From the NCBI GenBank assembly GCA_022567155.1, contig JADFHN010000006.1, positions 17,753-81,752 of the forward strand: DNA of 64,000 nt. Direction: 5' to 3'. Shown here piece by piece: positions 52,063 to 61,852 of the stretch. The position numbers and the translations under genes were made by a program. The notes beneath the pieces were generated by a model. It saw only the letters and a list, made by a program, of their open reading frames with translations. It ran no database searches and was not told the origin of the DNA. Source of the DNA: Bacteroidota bacterium (GTDB lineage Bacteria; Bacteroidota; Bacteroidia; Cytophagales; Cyclobacteriaceae). Position 1 is the stretch's first letter. Each line of letters begins with the position of its first letter.

Positions 52063-54438
52063 ATGCTAAAAAATTATTTTAAGATTACATTCAGGAGCTT
52101 GATGAAAAACAAGCTATTTGTTTTTATAAATGTGTTTGGCCTGGGTATTGCGCTATCATGCTGTATTGTCGCTTACCTTAATTGGGATTATAATATCAGT
52201 TTTGATTCCCACAATGTAAATGCAGATAAAATTTACAGAGTAAATTTTATAAGGATAACAAATGGAAGGCCTGTAAAAAATGGCGATTGTCCTATGCCGC
52301 TTGGAGAGTCTATCCGAGGTAGCATCAGCCAGATTGATAAGGTGGTACGGATATATCCTATCGGTGGGAATTTTAAAGTGGGGGATGAGTTGTTCAGGAC
52401 GAGCGTATATGCAATAGATCCGGATTTCTTTAACTTATTTACATTCAATATGTTATCGGGTGACAAATCCGAATTAAAAGACAAAAGCAAGATTTTAATA
52501 AGTACGGATCTTGTTGAAAAGCATTTTAATGAAACGGATCCTGTCGGACAATTAATAACCTATATTAACGGTGATCAAATAATTGAATACATTGTCGGCG
52601 GTGTATTCGAAAAACCGCCCCCAAATTCAAGTTTTCAAGCAAATGCATATGTTCATTTCGATAATGTTCTCGACATCCGGGAATGGGATGAGAATGATTG
52701 GTCTTTATTTAATACAACATTTATAACCGTAAATAATCCTGATGACATTCCTGAAATTGAAAAACAACTTCAGAGTTATGTAGAAATCCAGAACAGGGCC
52801 AAAGAAGACTATAAAGTTAATGAGTATTATCTTGACCCATTCGCTGGTATGGCTGTTCGAGCAGAAAGGGAAAACATATGGAATCATTGGTTCAACCAGA
52901 GTTTGCCAACTGCTGCCGCAGTTGCTCCCGGAATAATGGCCATTCTGATTCTACTGATTGCTTGTTTTAACTTCACAAACACTTCCATTGCCATTGCTAA
53001 CCGTAGAATTAAGGAAATTGGTATCCGGAAAGTAATGGGTTCACATAGAAACCAATTGATTGCCCAGTTTCTGGGAGAAAATATTTTATTGACTTTTTTC
53101 GCACTCATCGTAGGACTCTTAATTTCTGAATTTTTGGTTCCGGCGTATAGTCAAATGTGGCCTTTTTTGGATATCAGCCTTAGTTATAAAGAAAATGCGG
53201 GATTAATTGGATTTCTTGTTTTGCTTTTGATATTTACTGGAATAATTGCAGGTAGCTATCCCGCATTTTATGTTAGTGGATTTCAACCATCAAGCATATT
53301 ACGGGGCACGTTGAAATTTGGAGGCACGAACAAGTTTACGCGTGTGTTATTGACACTACAGTATGCTATTTCACTCATAGCCATTATATCGGGTTTTATA
53401 TTTACTCAAAATGCACAATATCAGAAAGATTACGACATGGGATTCAAGATGGAAAGTGTTGTATTTGCTTATGTGGAAGATGAGAATGGTTATAATGCAT
53501 TAAGAAATGCGATGTCAGGGAATAGCAAGATAACCGAAATGGCAGGTTCACGTAACAGCGCCACTTCCTCATGGTACACTGATCCAATTAAATTTGAATC
53601 TTCCGAAATGGATGTTCGTCTTCTGGATATTGGGGATGAATATCTGAAAACAATAGGTGCAACTATTATTGATGGAAGGGATTTTATTAAGGACAGCCAG
53701 TCAGATGTGGAAAATTCGGTAATTGTAAATGAAGAGTTGGTTCATTCTTTTGGTTGGGAGAACCCTATAGGTCAACAGATTATTTTGAGAGATACCATCC
53801 AGCTCTATGTAGCTGGCGTAGTAAAAAATATTTTCATTGATGGTGCATTGTGGAACCCAATTGAGCCAATGCTTATGCGCTATGTAAAACAGGAAAACTA
53901 CCGGTTTCTATCTGTTAAAGCTGATGTTTCTGACATCAATGAGGTACATGACTTTATGGAAGCAAAATGGAAAGAAGTATTTCCTGATAAACTTTCCAAT
54001 GTAAGATATATGGAAGAGGAGAAAGCTAATCAGGTGCTTGTTAATAAAAATATTAAAGTCATGTTCCTGTTTCTTGGAATAGTTGCAACCATATTATCAG
54101 CTATTGGATTGTTCAGTCTTGTTTCACTCAACATTATTAAGAGAATGAAAGAGATTGGAGTGAGAAAGGTTCTTGGGGCATCCATACCAAGTATTGTCAA
54201 CATCGTCAATAAAGAATTTTTAATCATTCTTTCGATTGCATCCGTACTTGGGTCTGTTGCAGGGTATTATATGACAGACATGCTGATGGGAAGTATCTGG
54301 ACATATTATCTGCCAATCGGACCGCTTGCTTTTGTTTTCGCAATACTGATAATGTTTGTTATAAGTGCAATCACAGTTGGAGGAAAAGTTTACAAGGCGG
54401 CATCTGCAAACCCTGCTTATACCCTTAGGGATGAATGA
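52063..54438 (+). CDS. ABC transporter permease, MacB/FtsX type (first copy)
   Basis: 791 residues. N-terminal helix 'FVFINVFGLGIALSCCIVAYL', MacB-type periplasmic core domain (~45-270), then FtsX helices (~290-440). A second periplasmic core domain follows, and then a second set of C-terminal helices ('FLFLGIVATILSAIGLFSLVSLN', 'GVRKVLGASIPSIVNIVNKEF'). The two repeats place it in the eight-helix Bacteroidota permease family. Downstream of LolD-like ATPase and HlyD genes, it probably exports lipids, peptides or antibiotics. Substrate unknown. Confidence 0.9.
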   Translation: MLKNYFKITFRSLMKNKLFVFINVFGLGIALSCCIVAYLNWDYNISFDSHNVNADKIYRVNFIRITNGRPVKNGDCPMPLGESIRGSISQIDKVVRIYPIGGNFKVGDELFRTSVYAIDPDFFNLFTFNMLSGDKSELKDKSKILISTDLVEKHFNETDPVGQLITYINGDQIIEYIVGGVFEKPPPNSSFQANAYVHFDNVLDIREWDENDWSLFNTTFITVNNPDDIPEIEKQLQSYVEIQNRAKEDYKVNEYYLDPFAGMAVRAERENIWNHWFNQSLPTAAAVAPGIMAILILLIACFNFTNTSIAIANRRIKEIGIRKVMGSHRNQLIAQFLGENILLTFFALIVGLLISEFLVPAYSQMWPFLDISLSYKENAGLIGFLVLLLIFTGIIAGSYPAFYVSGFQPSSILRGTLKFGGTNKFTRVLLTLQYAISLIAIISGFIFTQNAQYQKDYDMGFKMESVVFAYVEDENGYNALRNAMSGNSKITEMAGSRNSATSSWYTDPIKFESSEMDVRLLDIGDEYLKTIGATIIDGRDFIKDSQSDVENSVIVNEELVHSFGWENPIGQQIILRDTIQLYVAGVVKNIFIDGALWNPIEPMLMRYVKQENYRFLSVKADVSDINEVHDFMEAKWKEVFPDKLSNVRYMEEEKANQVLVNKNIKVMFLFLGIVATILSAIGLFSLVSLNIIKRMKEIGVRKVLGASIPSIVNIVNKEFLIILSIASVLGSVAGYYMTDMLMGSIWTYYLPIGPLAFVFAILIMFVISAITVGGKVYKAASANPAYTLRDE

Positions 54439-54546
54439 CAATGAATTTTTATTGTGCAACCCCGGGAGGATAAAATGTATCATTTAGTTGTAACCTTTTG
54501 CACCAAATGTCGTCATAAAGTTAAATCTTAAATTCAATAAGTAATC

Positions 54547-56952
54547 ATGCTTAAAAACTACCTGCTCGTTGCCTTGCGCAATATTAAAAAGAACAAACTT
54601 TATTCCTTCATCAATATTTTCGGCCTTACCATTGGTTTGTCGGCAGGACTTCTTATAGGCATGTATGTTGTCGATGAACTCAGTTATGACCGGTTTCATG
54701 AGAACGTAGAGGATATTTACAGGATCTCTTTACATGGTAAAATTTCCGGGCAGGAAATTGTAACGTCTAGATCTTCACCACCAATAGCACAGGCATTGAT
54801 TAACGAAGCTCCCGGTGTTGAGGCTGCCACACGTGTCCGCACCATCGGTGATATTGTGTTTCGCAATGGCGATGACTCATTTGTTGAAGAACAGGTGATA
54901 TATGCAGATTCCAATTTTTTTGAATTTTTCACTTTTAGGTTGGTGGAGGGTGATCCACATACGGTGTTGGCTGAGCCTAATACGGTTGTTTTTACTTCTG
55001 AACTGGCTAATAAGTATTTTCCGGATGGAAATGCCATTGGCCGGTTCCTTAGTGTAGGCAGCCAAAAACGTGAATATAAAATCACGGGTATTGCAGAAAA
55101 ACCACCAGAGAATTCACATATAAAATTTAAAGCAATTCTATCTCAACGGACAGTAGAGTCAGAGCAATTTTATAGTGGCTGGACAAACAACTTTCTTTTT
55201 ACGTATTTCAGAAAAAATAAAAATACAAGCATCGAAGACATTGATTCACGCCTTGTTGAAATGGTGCAGAAATATGTTGGCGAAGAACTTCAGCAATTCA
55301 TGGGCGTCACATTCGAACAGTTTCTGGAACAAGGCAATGCCTATGGATACATCAGTTATCCAATGACTGACACACATCTCCGGTCAATTACAGACGATGA
55401 TATGGAAGCCAATGGAGATATAACATACGTTTATATTTTTTCCGGTATTGGATTATTTATTTTGTTTATTGCCTGCATCAATTTTATGAATTTATCAACA
55501 GCCCGTTCTGCCGGCAGGGCTAAAGAAGTAGGGATGCGGAAAACATTTGGATCATATCGTCACACACTTATCGGACAGTTTTTATTGGAATCCATTTTAT
55601 ATAGCATTTTTGCTACAGTGTTGGCAATTATTATAACTTACCTTATTCTTCCTCAATTTAATCTTATCGCCGGGAAAAATCTGGTGTTTTCGGGATTTCT
55701 AACGCCTTCATTTTTTGTAATCATGGCCGCGGTGGCTCTTTTTGTAGGATTGCTTGCCGGAAGCTATCCGGCTTTTTACCTTACTGCATTCAAGCCTGCG
55801 GAAGTACTGAGAGGAAAAGGAATGGCGGGCATGAAAAGCAGCGCTGTACGTAGTTCATTGGTAGTATTTCAATTTTGGGTTTCTATTGTTTTGATAATTT
55901 GTACTACCGTTATTTATAAACAGCTTTCATATATGCAGAATAAAAACCTGGGCCTGGACAAACAAAACGTATTAATTATATCCAGTACTGGTAAACTGGA
56001 TTCCGACATTATGCCCTTCAAAAATGCAATTGAAAGTAATTCAAATGTAGTTGCTACTAGTTTTACAAATAATGTTTTTCCCGGGGTAAACAATACGACG
56101 GTATTTAAGAATGTTCTCAATGATCAGGACCACCTGATGGGATCGTATTTTGCCGACTATGATCATGCGGATGTGCTTAACTTCGAGATAGTGGAAGGAA
56201 GGTTTTTTTCAAGAGATTTTCCTTCGGATAGCCTGGCAGTGGTGATCAATGAAGCGGCGGTAAAAGAGTTCGGGTGGGAAAAAGGAGTGAATAACGAAAT
56301 ACTCAACTTTTTTGATGATTCACCTGCTAAAACTAAAGTAATCGGGGTAGTTAAAGATTTTAACTTTGAGTCGTTAAAAACCAATATTCGTCCCATGGTA
56401 ATAAACCTGACGAATACATCAAATAACCTGCTGGTACGGTATCATGGTGATGCGGCGGAAATTGTAAGTGTAACCGAAACGATATGGAAAGAGTTTGCCC
56501 CTGGCGAACCTTTTGAATATGAGTTTCTTGACCAAAGTTATGACAAGTTATTTCGTGCGGAACAACGACTGGGGAAATTATTCAGCATGTTTACCGTGCT
56601 TGCGATATTTATTGCTTCCCTGGGTTTATTTGCCCTTTCGTCCTTTATGGCAGAGCAGCGAACCAAGGAAATTGGTATCCGGAAAGTGTTGGGCGCCTCT
56701 ATGGGAAACCTTACCGCACTGCTATCAAAAGAATTTACCAAGCTGGTATTAATTTCGTTTATTCTGGCTGTTTTACCATCCTGGTATTTTATGGGCAAAT
56801 GGCTTGATGGATTTGTTTACAGGGACCAAATGGGGGTATGGGTATTTTTTGGAGCAGGTGCATTAGCGTTGACGATTTCCTGGCTTACAGTTAGTTACCA
56901 GGCGTTGAAAGCCGCCATGTCTAATCCCGTGGATTCATTGAAATACGAATAA
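54547..56952 (+). CDS. ABC transporter permease, MacB/FtsX type (second copy)
   Basis: 801 residues, paralogous to the preceding permease: 'LYSFINIFGLTIGLSAGLLIGMYV', first periplasmic core, 'IFSGIGLFILFIACINFMNLSTARSAGRAKEVGMRKT' (in parts), second core, and a C-terminal set with 'GIRKVLGASMGNLTALLSKEFTKL'. The match to the first copy suggests tandem duplication or a heterodimeric permease. A 108-bp gap separates the two genes; no sigma-54 box is evident there. Confidence 0.9.
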   Translation: MLKNYLLVALRNIKKNKLYSFINIFGLTIGLSAGLLIGMYVVDELSYDRFHENVEDIYRISLHGKISGQEIVTSRSSPPIAQALINEAPGVEAATRVRTIGDIVFRNGDDSFVEEQVIYADSNFFEFFTFRLVEGDPHTVLAEPNTVVFTSELANKYFPDGNAIGRFLSVGSQKREYKITGIAEKPPENSHIKFKAILSQRTVESEQFYSGWTNNFLFTYFRKNKNTSIEDIDSRLVEMVQKYVGEELQQFMGVTFEQFLEQGNAYGYISYPMTDTHLRSITDDDMEANGDITYVYIFSGIGLFILFIACINFMNLSTARSAGRAKEVGMRKTFGSYRHTLIGQFLLESILYSIFATVLAIIITYLILPQFNLIAGKNLVFSGFLTPSFFVIMAAVALFVGLLAGSYPAFYLTAFKPAEVLRGKGMAGMKSSAVRSSLVVFQFWVSIVLIICTTVIYKQLSYMQNKNLGLDKQNVLIISSTGKLDSDIMPFKNAIESNSNVVATSFTNNVFPGVNNTTVFKNVLNDQDHLMGSYFADYDHADVLNFEIVEGRFFSRDFPSDSLAVVINEAAVKEFGWEKGVNNEILNFFDDSPAKTKVIGVVKDFNFESLKTNIRPMVINLTNTSNNLLVRYHGDAAEIVSVTETIWKEFAPGEPFEYEFLDQSYDKLFRAEQRLGKLFSMFTVLAIFIASLGLFALSSFMAEQRTKEIGIRKVLGASMGNLTALLSKEFTKLVLISFILAVLPSWYFMGKWLDGFVYRDQMGVWVFFGAGALALTISWLTVSYQALKAAMSNPVDSLKYE

Positions 56953-57009
56953 GGAAATGGGGTAGGATATGTACCGGAAGAGTCGCTTACCTGTTGTGTT
57001 GAATACACC

Positions 57010-58071
57010 CTAATTTTTCTTGCGTCCGAATCGCATGGCTTTTACAAGCCAGTCAGGCAATGGTTTGCTGGGGTCGCGTTTGCGGATATCGAGATACCAC
57101 CCGATTTTTTTAAATATGGGTACTCTATCGGTTTCTACAAACTCAATAAGAGTTCCATCCGGGTCTTCTATATAACTAAACCTCCCGGCAGAGTCTCCCA
57201 TGTCATACGAATCCTGACTATCCACAGTAAAACCAAATCCTGCCTGTTTACATTCTTCCTTTAGCGCATCCATATTTTTAATATCAAAACACAAATGGAT
57301 GAACCCCTGGTCTCCCCACATCCTGTCAATATATATACTGTGATGTTTTCCTTCCAGGGCCTGGACCAACTCAATAGATGCGGGCCCCAAAAGTCGGCTA
57401 AATGGGCCAGCCATCGGTTTAGTATGTTTCAGAAGGACTCTTCTAACTTGGTACTGTCCGCCTGGAAGAGAGGCAAAATCATCAAATACTCCTTGTTTGT
57501 CAAAAACAATTGCATCAAATCCTAAAACACCGGAATACAGTTTGAGGGATTTATCTATATCAGAAACTCCCAGGACAACACCTGCAACCCCTCCGGACCG
57601 ATCAGATGTTCCGTTGGTAAGCCAGGTGTTACTTTCAACCATCTGAAATATATTTCCCAAAGGATCTTTTAAATAAAACTTTTTATTACCAGCAGGATCA
57701 GTAATAACCTCACTCAAAAGATCAATATTTTCTTTTTTGAAATAGGCAAATGACTTATCAACACTGGATGTCTTCATTTTGGTTATGAAAATTCCATAGT
57801 TTCCAAGAATCACTTCGAAGCTGGCCGGTTGTGGCTCACGAGAGGTAAACTGCCAGACCTCAAAACCACCTCCGCCATTTATATTGATCGCCAGGCAGGC
57901 GTGTCTGCTCTGAACCTTATTTCCTGTGTAATTGAGCATTAATGTGGCATCAGCCTCTTCGTTTAAAACGGGTACGTCCATTCCAAAGTGCTTTCTGTAC
58001 CATTTCCAGGCTTCCTCGAGGTTGGGAATTCCTATTCCTATTTGCTGAATACCGCTAATTATTTTTTGCAT
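57010..58071 (-). CDS. Two-domain VOC (glyoxalase/dioxygenase superfamily) protein
   Basis: 353 residues made of two vicinal-oxygen-chelate modules, ~1-130 ('IQQIGIGIPNLEEAWKWYRKHFGMD', 'IFITKMKTSSVDKSFAYF') and ~155-320 ('VAGVVLGVSDIDKSLKLYSGVLGFD', 'IDRMWGDQGFIHLCFDI', 'FSYIEDPDGTLIEFVE'). VOC proteins bind a metal and include glyoxalase I, ring-cleavage dioxygenases and fosfomycin resistance proteins. The second module keeps an H and E typical of metal sites. Substrate is unknown. A palindrome lies in its upstream region. Confidence 0.85.
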   Translation of the reverse strand: MQKIISGIQQIGIGIPNLEEAWKWYRKHFGMDVPVLNEEADATLMLNYTGNKVQSRHACLAININGGGGFEVWQFTSREPQPASFEVILGNYGIFITKMKTSSVDKSFAYFKKENIDLLSEVITDPAGNKKFYLKDPLGNIFQMVESNTWLTNGTSDRSGGVAGVVLGVSDIDKSLKLYSGVLGFDAIVFDKQGVFDDFASLPGGQYQVRRVLLKHTKPMAGPFSRLLGPASIELVQALEGKHHSIYIDRMWGDQGFIHLCFDIKNMDALKEECKQAGFGFTVDSQDSYDMGDSAGRFSYIEDPDGTLIEFVETDRVPIFKKIGWYLDIRKRDPSKPLPDWLVKAMRFGRKKN

Positions 58072-58402
58072 TTGTTAAAACTAAAGAGTTTGCATTAAAT
58101 TGCAAAAATGGAATGCAACATTACATTTATTTATTTATTTGTTAAATTATGAAATACTGAATCATTATTCCAAGGCATTTTGAAATCGTAATGATAACTT
58201 TTTCGCAGTTACAAATGAAGGGTGGAGGTGAGCGTAGCACGGGTATCGTGTACAATTATAATTTATTGAAATTTCCCTTAACCCACATCTGAATTACTTT
58301 GCCGATTTCATGCGCAATTAATACTAATTTTCGATTGCCAGGCAATGATTGCAGTCAGATTTAAAACTAAATTTGAACTAAAAAACCGGATACTTCGACC
58401 CT
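58072..58402. other. Non-coding region between VOC and SDR genes
   Basis: 330 bp, AT-rich, without a supported gene. It contains the palindrome at 58089-58106, a short (TTTA)n run near 58129-58145, and nothing else recognisable. Confidence 0.6.
58089..58106. promoter_or_regulatory. Inverted repeat upstream of the VOC gene, possible operator
   Basis: TTTGCA-TTAAAT-TGCAAA is a perfect inverted repeat 18 bases from the VOC start codon, overlapping a near -7 box (CATTTTTG, minus strand). Its position suits a repressor site. Confidence 0.4.
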
Positions 58403-59260
58403 TTATTTTTCTTCAAGATGGTAATCAGGGGATTTTGCTGGAACAACTGGTAGTTTGATATTTGAGGTTTTATTATTTTGAATCTCCTTTTTAATTCCAT
58501 TCTGTATAATTCTCATGGTTAACCGATACCCAATAAAATCACGTGTTCTGATATAAACATTATTTACTATTCCTGGAAATTTTTGACGCTTACCTTTAAA
58601 AAGTGCAATCAGGCTTTTTTCAGCAACGTAGTCGGGCTCTAATGTGCCAGCGCGGGCAATCCATCCAAATGATTTTACTCTTCGGCGAATATCATTGTTC
58701 GTAAACATGGCAGGCGGAAAAGTTGTGGTAATGGATATTTTGGGTTTTACTTCTTCCCGTAAAGCAAACGAAAATGTCCTGACAAATGATTTGGTAGCTG
58801 AATATATGGTTTTATATGGAACTGGAAATAAGGAGGCTATACTCGAGACATTTAGGATATAAGCTTTATTGTTTTTCTTAAGCGCCGGCAGCAATAAGTG
58901 GGTAAGTTTTACCATCAACACAGCGTTAAGATTTACCATTTTCATATGAACTTCTAAAGGTGTTTCATCAAATTGAGACACTTCACCAATACCCACATTG
59001 TTTACCAAAACTGAGAGTTTCTTATTTTGATCGTAAAACCAATTTGCAACTTTTTCTGCAGCTTCAATTTTACTAAGATCAATTCCAAAAGATAATACAT
59101 CAACACCATATTTTGATTTGAATAATTCCTCCGCTTCTTTGAGGTGTTCGTCATCAACAGCTACGAGCATAATATTGTAACCTCTGGATGCTAAACTTTT
59201 CGCAAGACTATGGCCAAATCCTGTGCTGCTACCGGTGATTAATGCGTAAGATGAAGTCAT
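58403..59260 (-). CDS. Short-chain dehydrogenase/reductase
   Basis: 285 residues. Rossmann motif 'ITGSSTGFGHSLA' (10-16), 'VLVNNVGIGE' (NNxG), catalytic 'NVSSIASLFPVPYKTIYSATK' with S139/S140, Y153 and K157. The overall form resembles 3-ketosphinganine or 3-oxoacyl reductases ('GSSTGFG', C-terminal extension with basic tail). It is the last gene of a four-gene operon; its ATG touches the previous gene's TAA. Which ketone it reduces is unknown. Confidence 0.88.
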   Translation of the reverse strand: MTSSYALITGSSTGFGHSLAKSLASRGYNIMLVAVDDEHLKEAEELFKSKYGVDVLSFGIDLSKIEAAEKVANWFYDQNKKLSVLVNNVGIGEVSQFDETPLEVHMKMVNLNAVLMVKLTHLLLPALKKNNKAYILNVSSIASLFPVPYKTIYSATKSFVRTFSFALREEVKPKISITTTFPPAMFTNNDIRRRVKSFGWIARAGTLEPDYVAEKSLIALFKGKRQKFPGIVNNVYIRTRDFIGYRLTMRIIQNGIKKEIQNNKTSNIKLPVVPAKSPDYHLEEK

Positions 59261-60271
59261 TTATTTTGAATTAGAATCAAAATTAAGCCAATTTAGTGTT
59301 TGTTGAATACCGTATTCCAAAGATTTAGGATTGTATCCTAAATATTTATTTGCTTTACAACAATCTGTTTCCCAATCATATAAATATTTTCTGACAAAAC
59401 CTGGTGTAACCAGAGGGGCAATCCCAAACAGGTCAGCTTTAAGCTGCTGAAAATGAGCCATAAACAAGATTAAAGACACCGGTACTTTAATCATTGTATA
59501 TTTCTTTCCAATGATCTTCCCAATCGTATTGAAAAATTCTATATAGCTAACATTATCTCCTCCAATTATATATCTTTCTCCTGGGATACCGTTTTCCATA
59601 GCTAACTGGTGACCTGATACGACATCTTCAATATAAACATAATTGCTGATCTTGCTGCCATCTCCGGGAAGTAGTTTCCATTTCCCTCTACTATACTTAT
59701 CAATTAACATAGTAACAGCATTTCTTTTACTCATTAGCCCTGGCCCAAAAACCCTGGTTGGATTTACAATTACAACGTCCATATCCTGATTAGCATGTGA
59801 TCTAACCAATTCTTCTGCTTGCTCTTTTGTTCGTTCATATTCAGTAGTAGAAGGGAGTGTTTTAATGGTATCCTCTGTTATCACTCCATTATTAGAAGGT
59901 CCAATAACACCAGCGGTTGATGTAAATACAAATTTTTTAACACCTTCATCGTAACAAGCTTTTAAAACATTCTCCGTACCTATAACATTATGTTTGTAAA
60001 AGGTATTTTTATCTCGATGCCACAAATTTACATACCCTGCAACATGGTATGATTCTTCACAACCAGAGGCCGCCTTATGTAAAGCATAAGTATCCATCAA
60101 ATCTCCCTTAAAGTAATGTATGTTTGAATGATTGATATATTTCCTGGCTTTATTTTCATCTCTTATCAGTGCATGTATGATTTGACCTTGATTTGCCAAA
60201 CTATTGGCTAATGCAGAACCAACAAACCCGGTGGCACCGGTAATAAATATTCGTTTACTTCCCTGTGTCAT
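59261..60271 (-). CDS. NAD-dependent epimerase/dehydratase, dihydroflavonol-4-reductase-like
   Basis: 336 residues. 'FITGATGFVGSALANSL' (12-18), 'GDLMD', 'HVAGYVNLWHRDKN', 'VFTSTAGVIGPSNNGV' and the catalytic pair Y145/K149 in 'TTEYERTKEQAEEL'. It belongs to the extended SDR superfamily; close relatives act on sterols, flavonols, hopanoid sugars or bacterial 3-oxo-sphinganine. It overlaps the CPBP gene by 17 bp. Confidence 0.88.
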   Translation of the reverse strand: MTQGSKRIFITGATGFVGSALANSLANQGQIIHALIRDENKARKYINHSNIHYFKGDLMDTYALHKAASGCEESYHVAGYVNLWHRDKNTFYKHNVIGTENVLKACYDEGVKKFVFTSTAGVIGPSNNGVITEDTIKTLPSTTEYERTKEQAEELVRSHANQDMDVVIVNPTRVFGPGLMSKRNAVTMLIDKYSRGKWKLLPGDGSKISNYVYIEDVVSGHQLAMENGIPGERYIIGGDNVSYIEFFNTIGKIIGKKYTMIKVPVSLILFMAHFQQLKADLFGIAPLVTPGFVRKYLYDWETDCCKANKYLGYNPKSLEYGIQQTLNWLNFDSNSK

Positions 60272-60986
60272 ACTTAATATCCGGATGTGCTAAAAATGAA
60301 AAGATCGAATTTGACCAGGCAATCACCAGGTGAATTCCAAAAGCAAACCAAATAGATCCTAATTGAAGAGTTACATAGCTTAAGAAGAATCCCAATATGA
60401 ATGAACCTAAAGTTTCTTTCCATCCTTTGGGTATATGAGCCAATGTAGACACCGCAGCATTTAGCGCAATTGCTCCGGCAACTCCAATTAGTGGTATTGT
60501 ACCAAAGAGAAAAACTCCCCGGAAGAGATATTCATACCCAAGTAAATAGAATGCCCATCCAGAATACTCTATAAACAGAGTTTTGTTAGTCCATTTTTTA
60601 TCGCGAATTTGAGGATATTGATTGAGGTTAGCCTCATTCTTTGATGATAGAAAGTTTATTAATACAATCACCGGGGCAAGTATCATCAGCCAGGTCCATC
60701 CAGAATGGTTCCATTTCAAGTTTAATCCGGTTGCACTAACGGCTAGCGAATCTGAAATGATAACTAATAAAAGTGGTATCAAACCAAGAAGAAAAAAGCC
60801 TAAGAATCTTGAAATTGTGACTTTCTGGCAACTTCCGTGAGATGTCTTTGATAATATACTTAAGAAATTATCATTATGGCTTAAAAACCAGTACAGGCAA
60901 TACCCAATTGTAAGCAATAAACAGGACAATATAAACTGATTGGAAGTTTTTCCAGATTCAGTAAATATGGTAAATAGATCAGCCAT
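60255..60986 (-). CDS. CPBP-family membrane protein (Abi/Rce1-like putative protease)
   Basis: About 243 residues from ATG 60986, overlapping the hydroxylase stop by 8 bp (an ATG at 61001 is also possible). Six to eight helices. The CPBP motifs are 'LLGYEYLFRGVF' (E..x..R), 'NAAVSTLAHIPKGWKETLGSFILG' (motif 2 with His) and 'FGIHLVIAWSN' (motif 3 with His). CPBP/Rce1 relatives are intramembrane proteases of prenylated peptides or bacteriocin immunity proteins. In this lipid-enzyme operon the peptide substrate is not evident. Confidence 0.85.
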   Translation of the reverse strand: MADLFTIFTESGKTSNQFILSCLLLTIGYCLYWFLSHNDNFLSILSKTSHGSCQKVTISRFLGFFLLGLIPLLLVIISDSLAVSATGLNLKWNHSGWTWLMILAPVIVLINFLSSKNEANLNQYPQIRDKKWTNKTLFIEYSGWAFYLLGYEYLFRGVFLFGTIPLIGVAGAIALNAAVSTLAHIPKGWKETLGSFILGFFLSYVTLQLGSIWFAFGIHLVIAWSNSIFSFLAHPDIKYDTGK

Positions 60987-61761
60987 GAATCGTTTCCACA
61001 TCTAGGCTTACTTCAGCTTTTTTAGCTGCTTTTTTGATCCTTTTGGACTCTGCCAGGAGTTTGATCATTTTTCTATTTAGGGGTCTTATCCAACGGGGTA
61101 GTGACTCGTCCCTGTAGACATCCAGGAATAAAACAACCCTTCGATTTTCTGTTTTATTCCAAACTTCATGAATATAGGTATCATCGAAAAGCACGCCCTC
61201 GCCTTCCTTCCAGTCGTATCTTTGTTTTTTATTGATAATATAGCATTCCCCTTCATCTGGAATTATCAAGCCTAGGTGATATCTGAATACACCCTTAAAA
61301 AATCCGATGTGAGGAGGTATCTTTTTCCCGGGATCCAAAATACTAAACATGGCTAAGGTAACTGATGGCATTTTTTTAATGAGATTGGTAGTTTTAGGAA
61401 CCATTGATGCATTTGGTTCAATCCAAGTGTTAAATGCTTTTATACCATATGTTTTCCACGGAATATCATCCTTTGCTGAGTTAAATATCTGGATGCTATC
61501 TACTTCATGGAATTTGGGAATATTATCTGGCTTTTTAAGCACTTCAATTAATTCATTTCGAATTGTTGTCCAGTTATCTTCCAAAATTTTTGACTCGGGA
61601 AAATATTTTTCTTTATCTACGAAAGGAGGATTCTTTACGAACAGAGAAATAAATTTTGAATAAGGCAAAGTCAATAATTCCGGTTTAACAAAATAGGCGA
61701 CGATTAGAATAGTGATAATTGCGATCGGGATTATCAGGATAATATTAATTAAAGTTTCCAA
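60979..61761 (-). CDS. Aspartyl/asparaginyl beta-hydroxylase-family protein, LpxO-like
   Basis: 260 residues, TTG start. An N-terminal membrane helix ('IILIIPIAIITILIVAYFV') precedes a 2-oxoglutarate/Fe(II) dioxygenase domain. H151 ('PPHIGFFKGVFRYHLGL'), H198 ('FDDTYIHEVWN') and R207/R208 are the likely iron and 2OG ligands, and 'WTTIRNELIEVL' is the family's opening helix. Membrane-anchored members (LpxO) hydroxylate lipid A acyl chains at C-2. This position as first gene of the lipid-like operon supports hydroxylation of a lipid, but a peptide substrate cannot be excluded. Confidence 0.85.
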   Translation of the reverse strand: METLINIILIIPIAIITILIVAYFVKPELLTLPYSKFISLFVKNPPFVDKEKYFPESKILEDNWTTIRNELIEVLKKPDNIPKFHEVDSIQIFNSAKDDIPWKTYGIKAFNTWIEPNASMVPKTTNLIKKMPSVTLAMFSILDPGKKIPPHIGFFKGVFRYHLGLIIPDEGECYIINKKQRYDWKEGEGVLFDDTYIHEVWNKTENRRVVLFLDVYRDESLPRWIRPLNRKMIKLLAESKRIKKAAKKAEVSLDVETIHG

Positions 61762-61852
61762 TACGACTCTTAATTATAATCTTAATAATATGGCTGCTAA
61801 ATAAGCAATTTCTTACTAATAAATTCATTAATTTGAAGAGTAAAAATGACGT

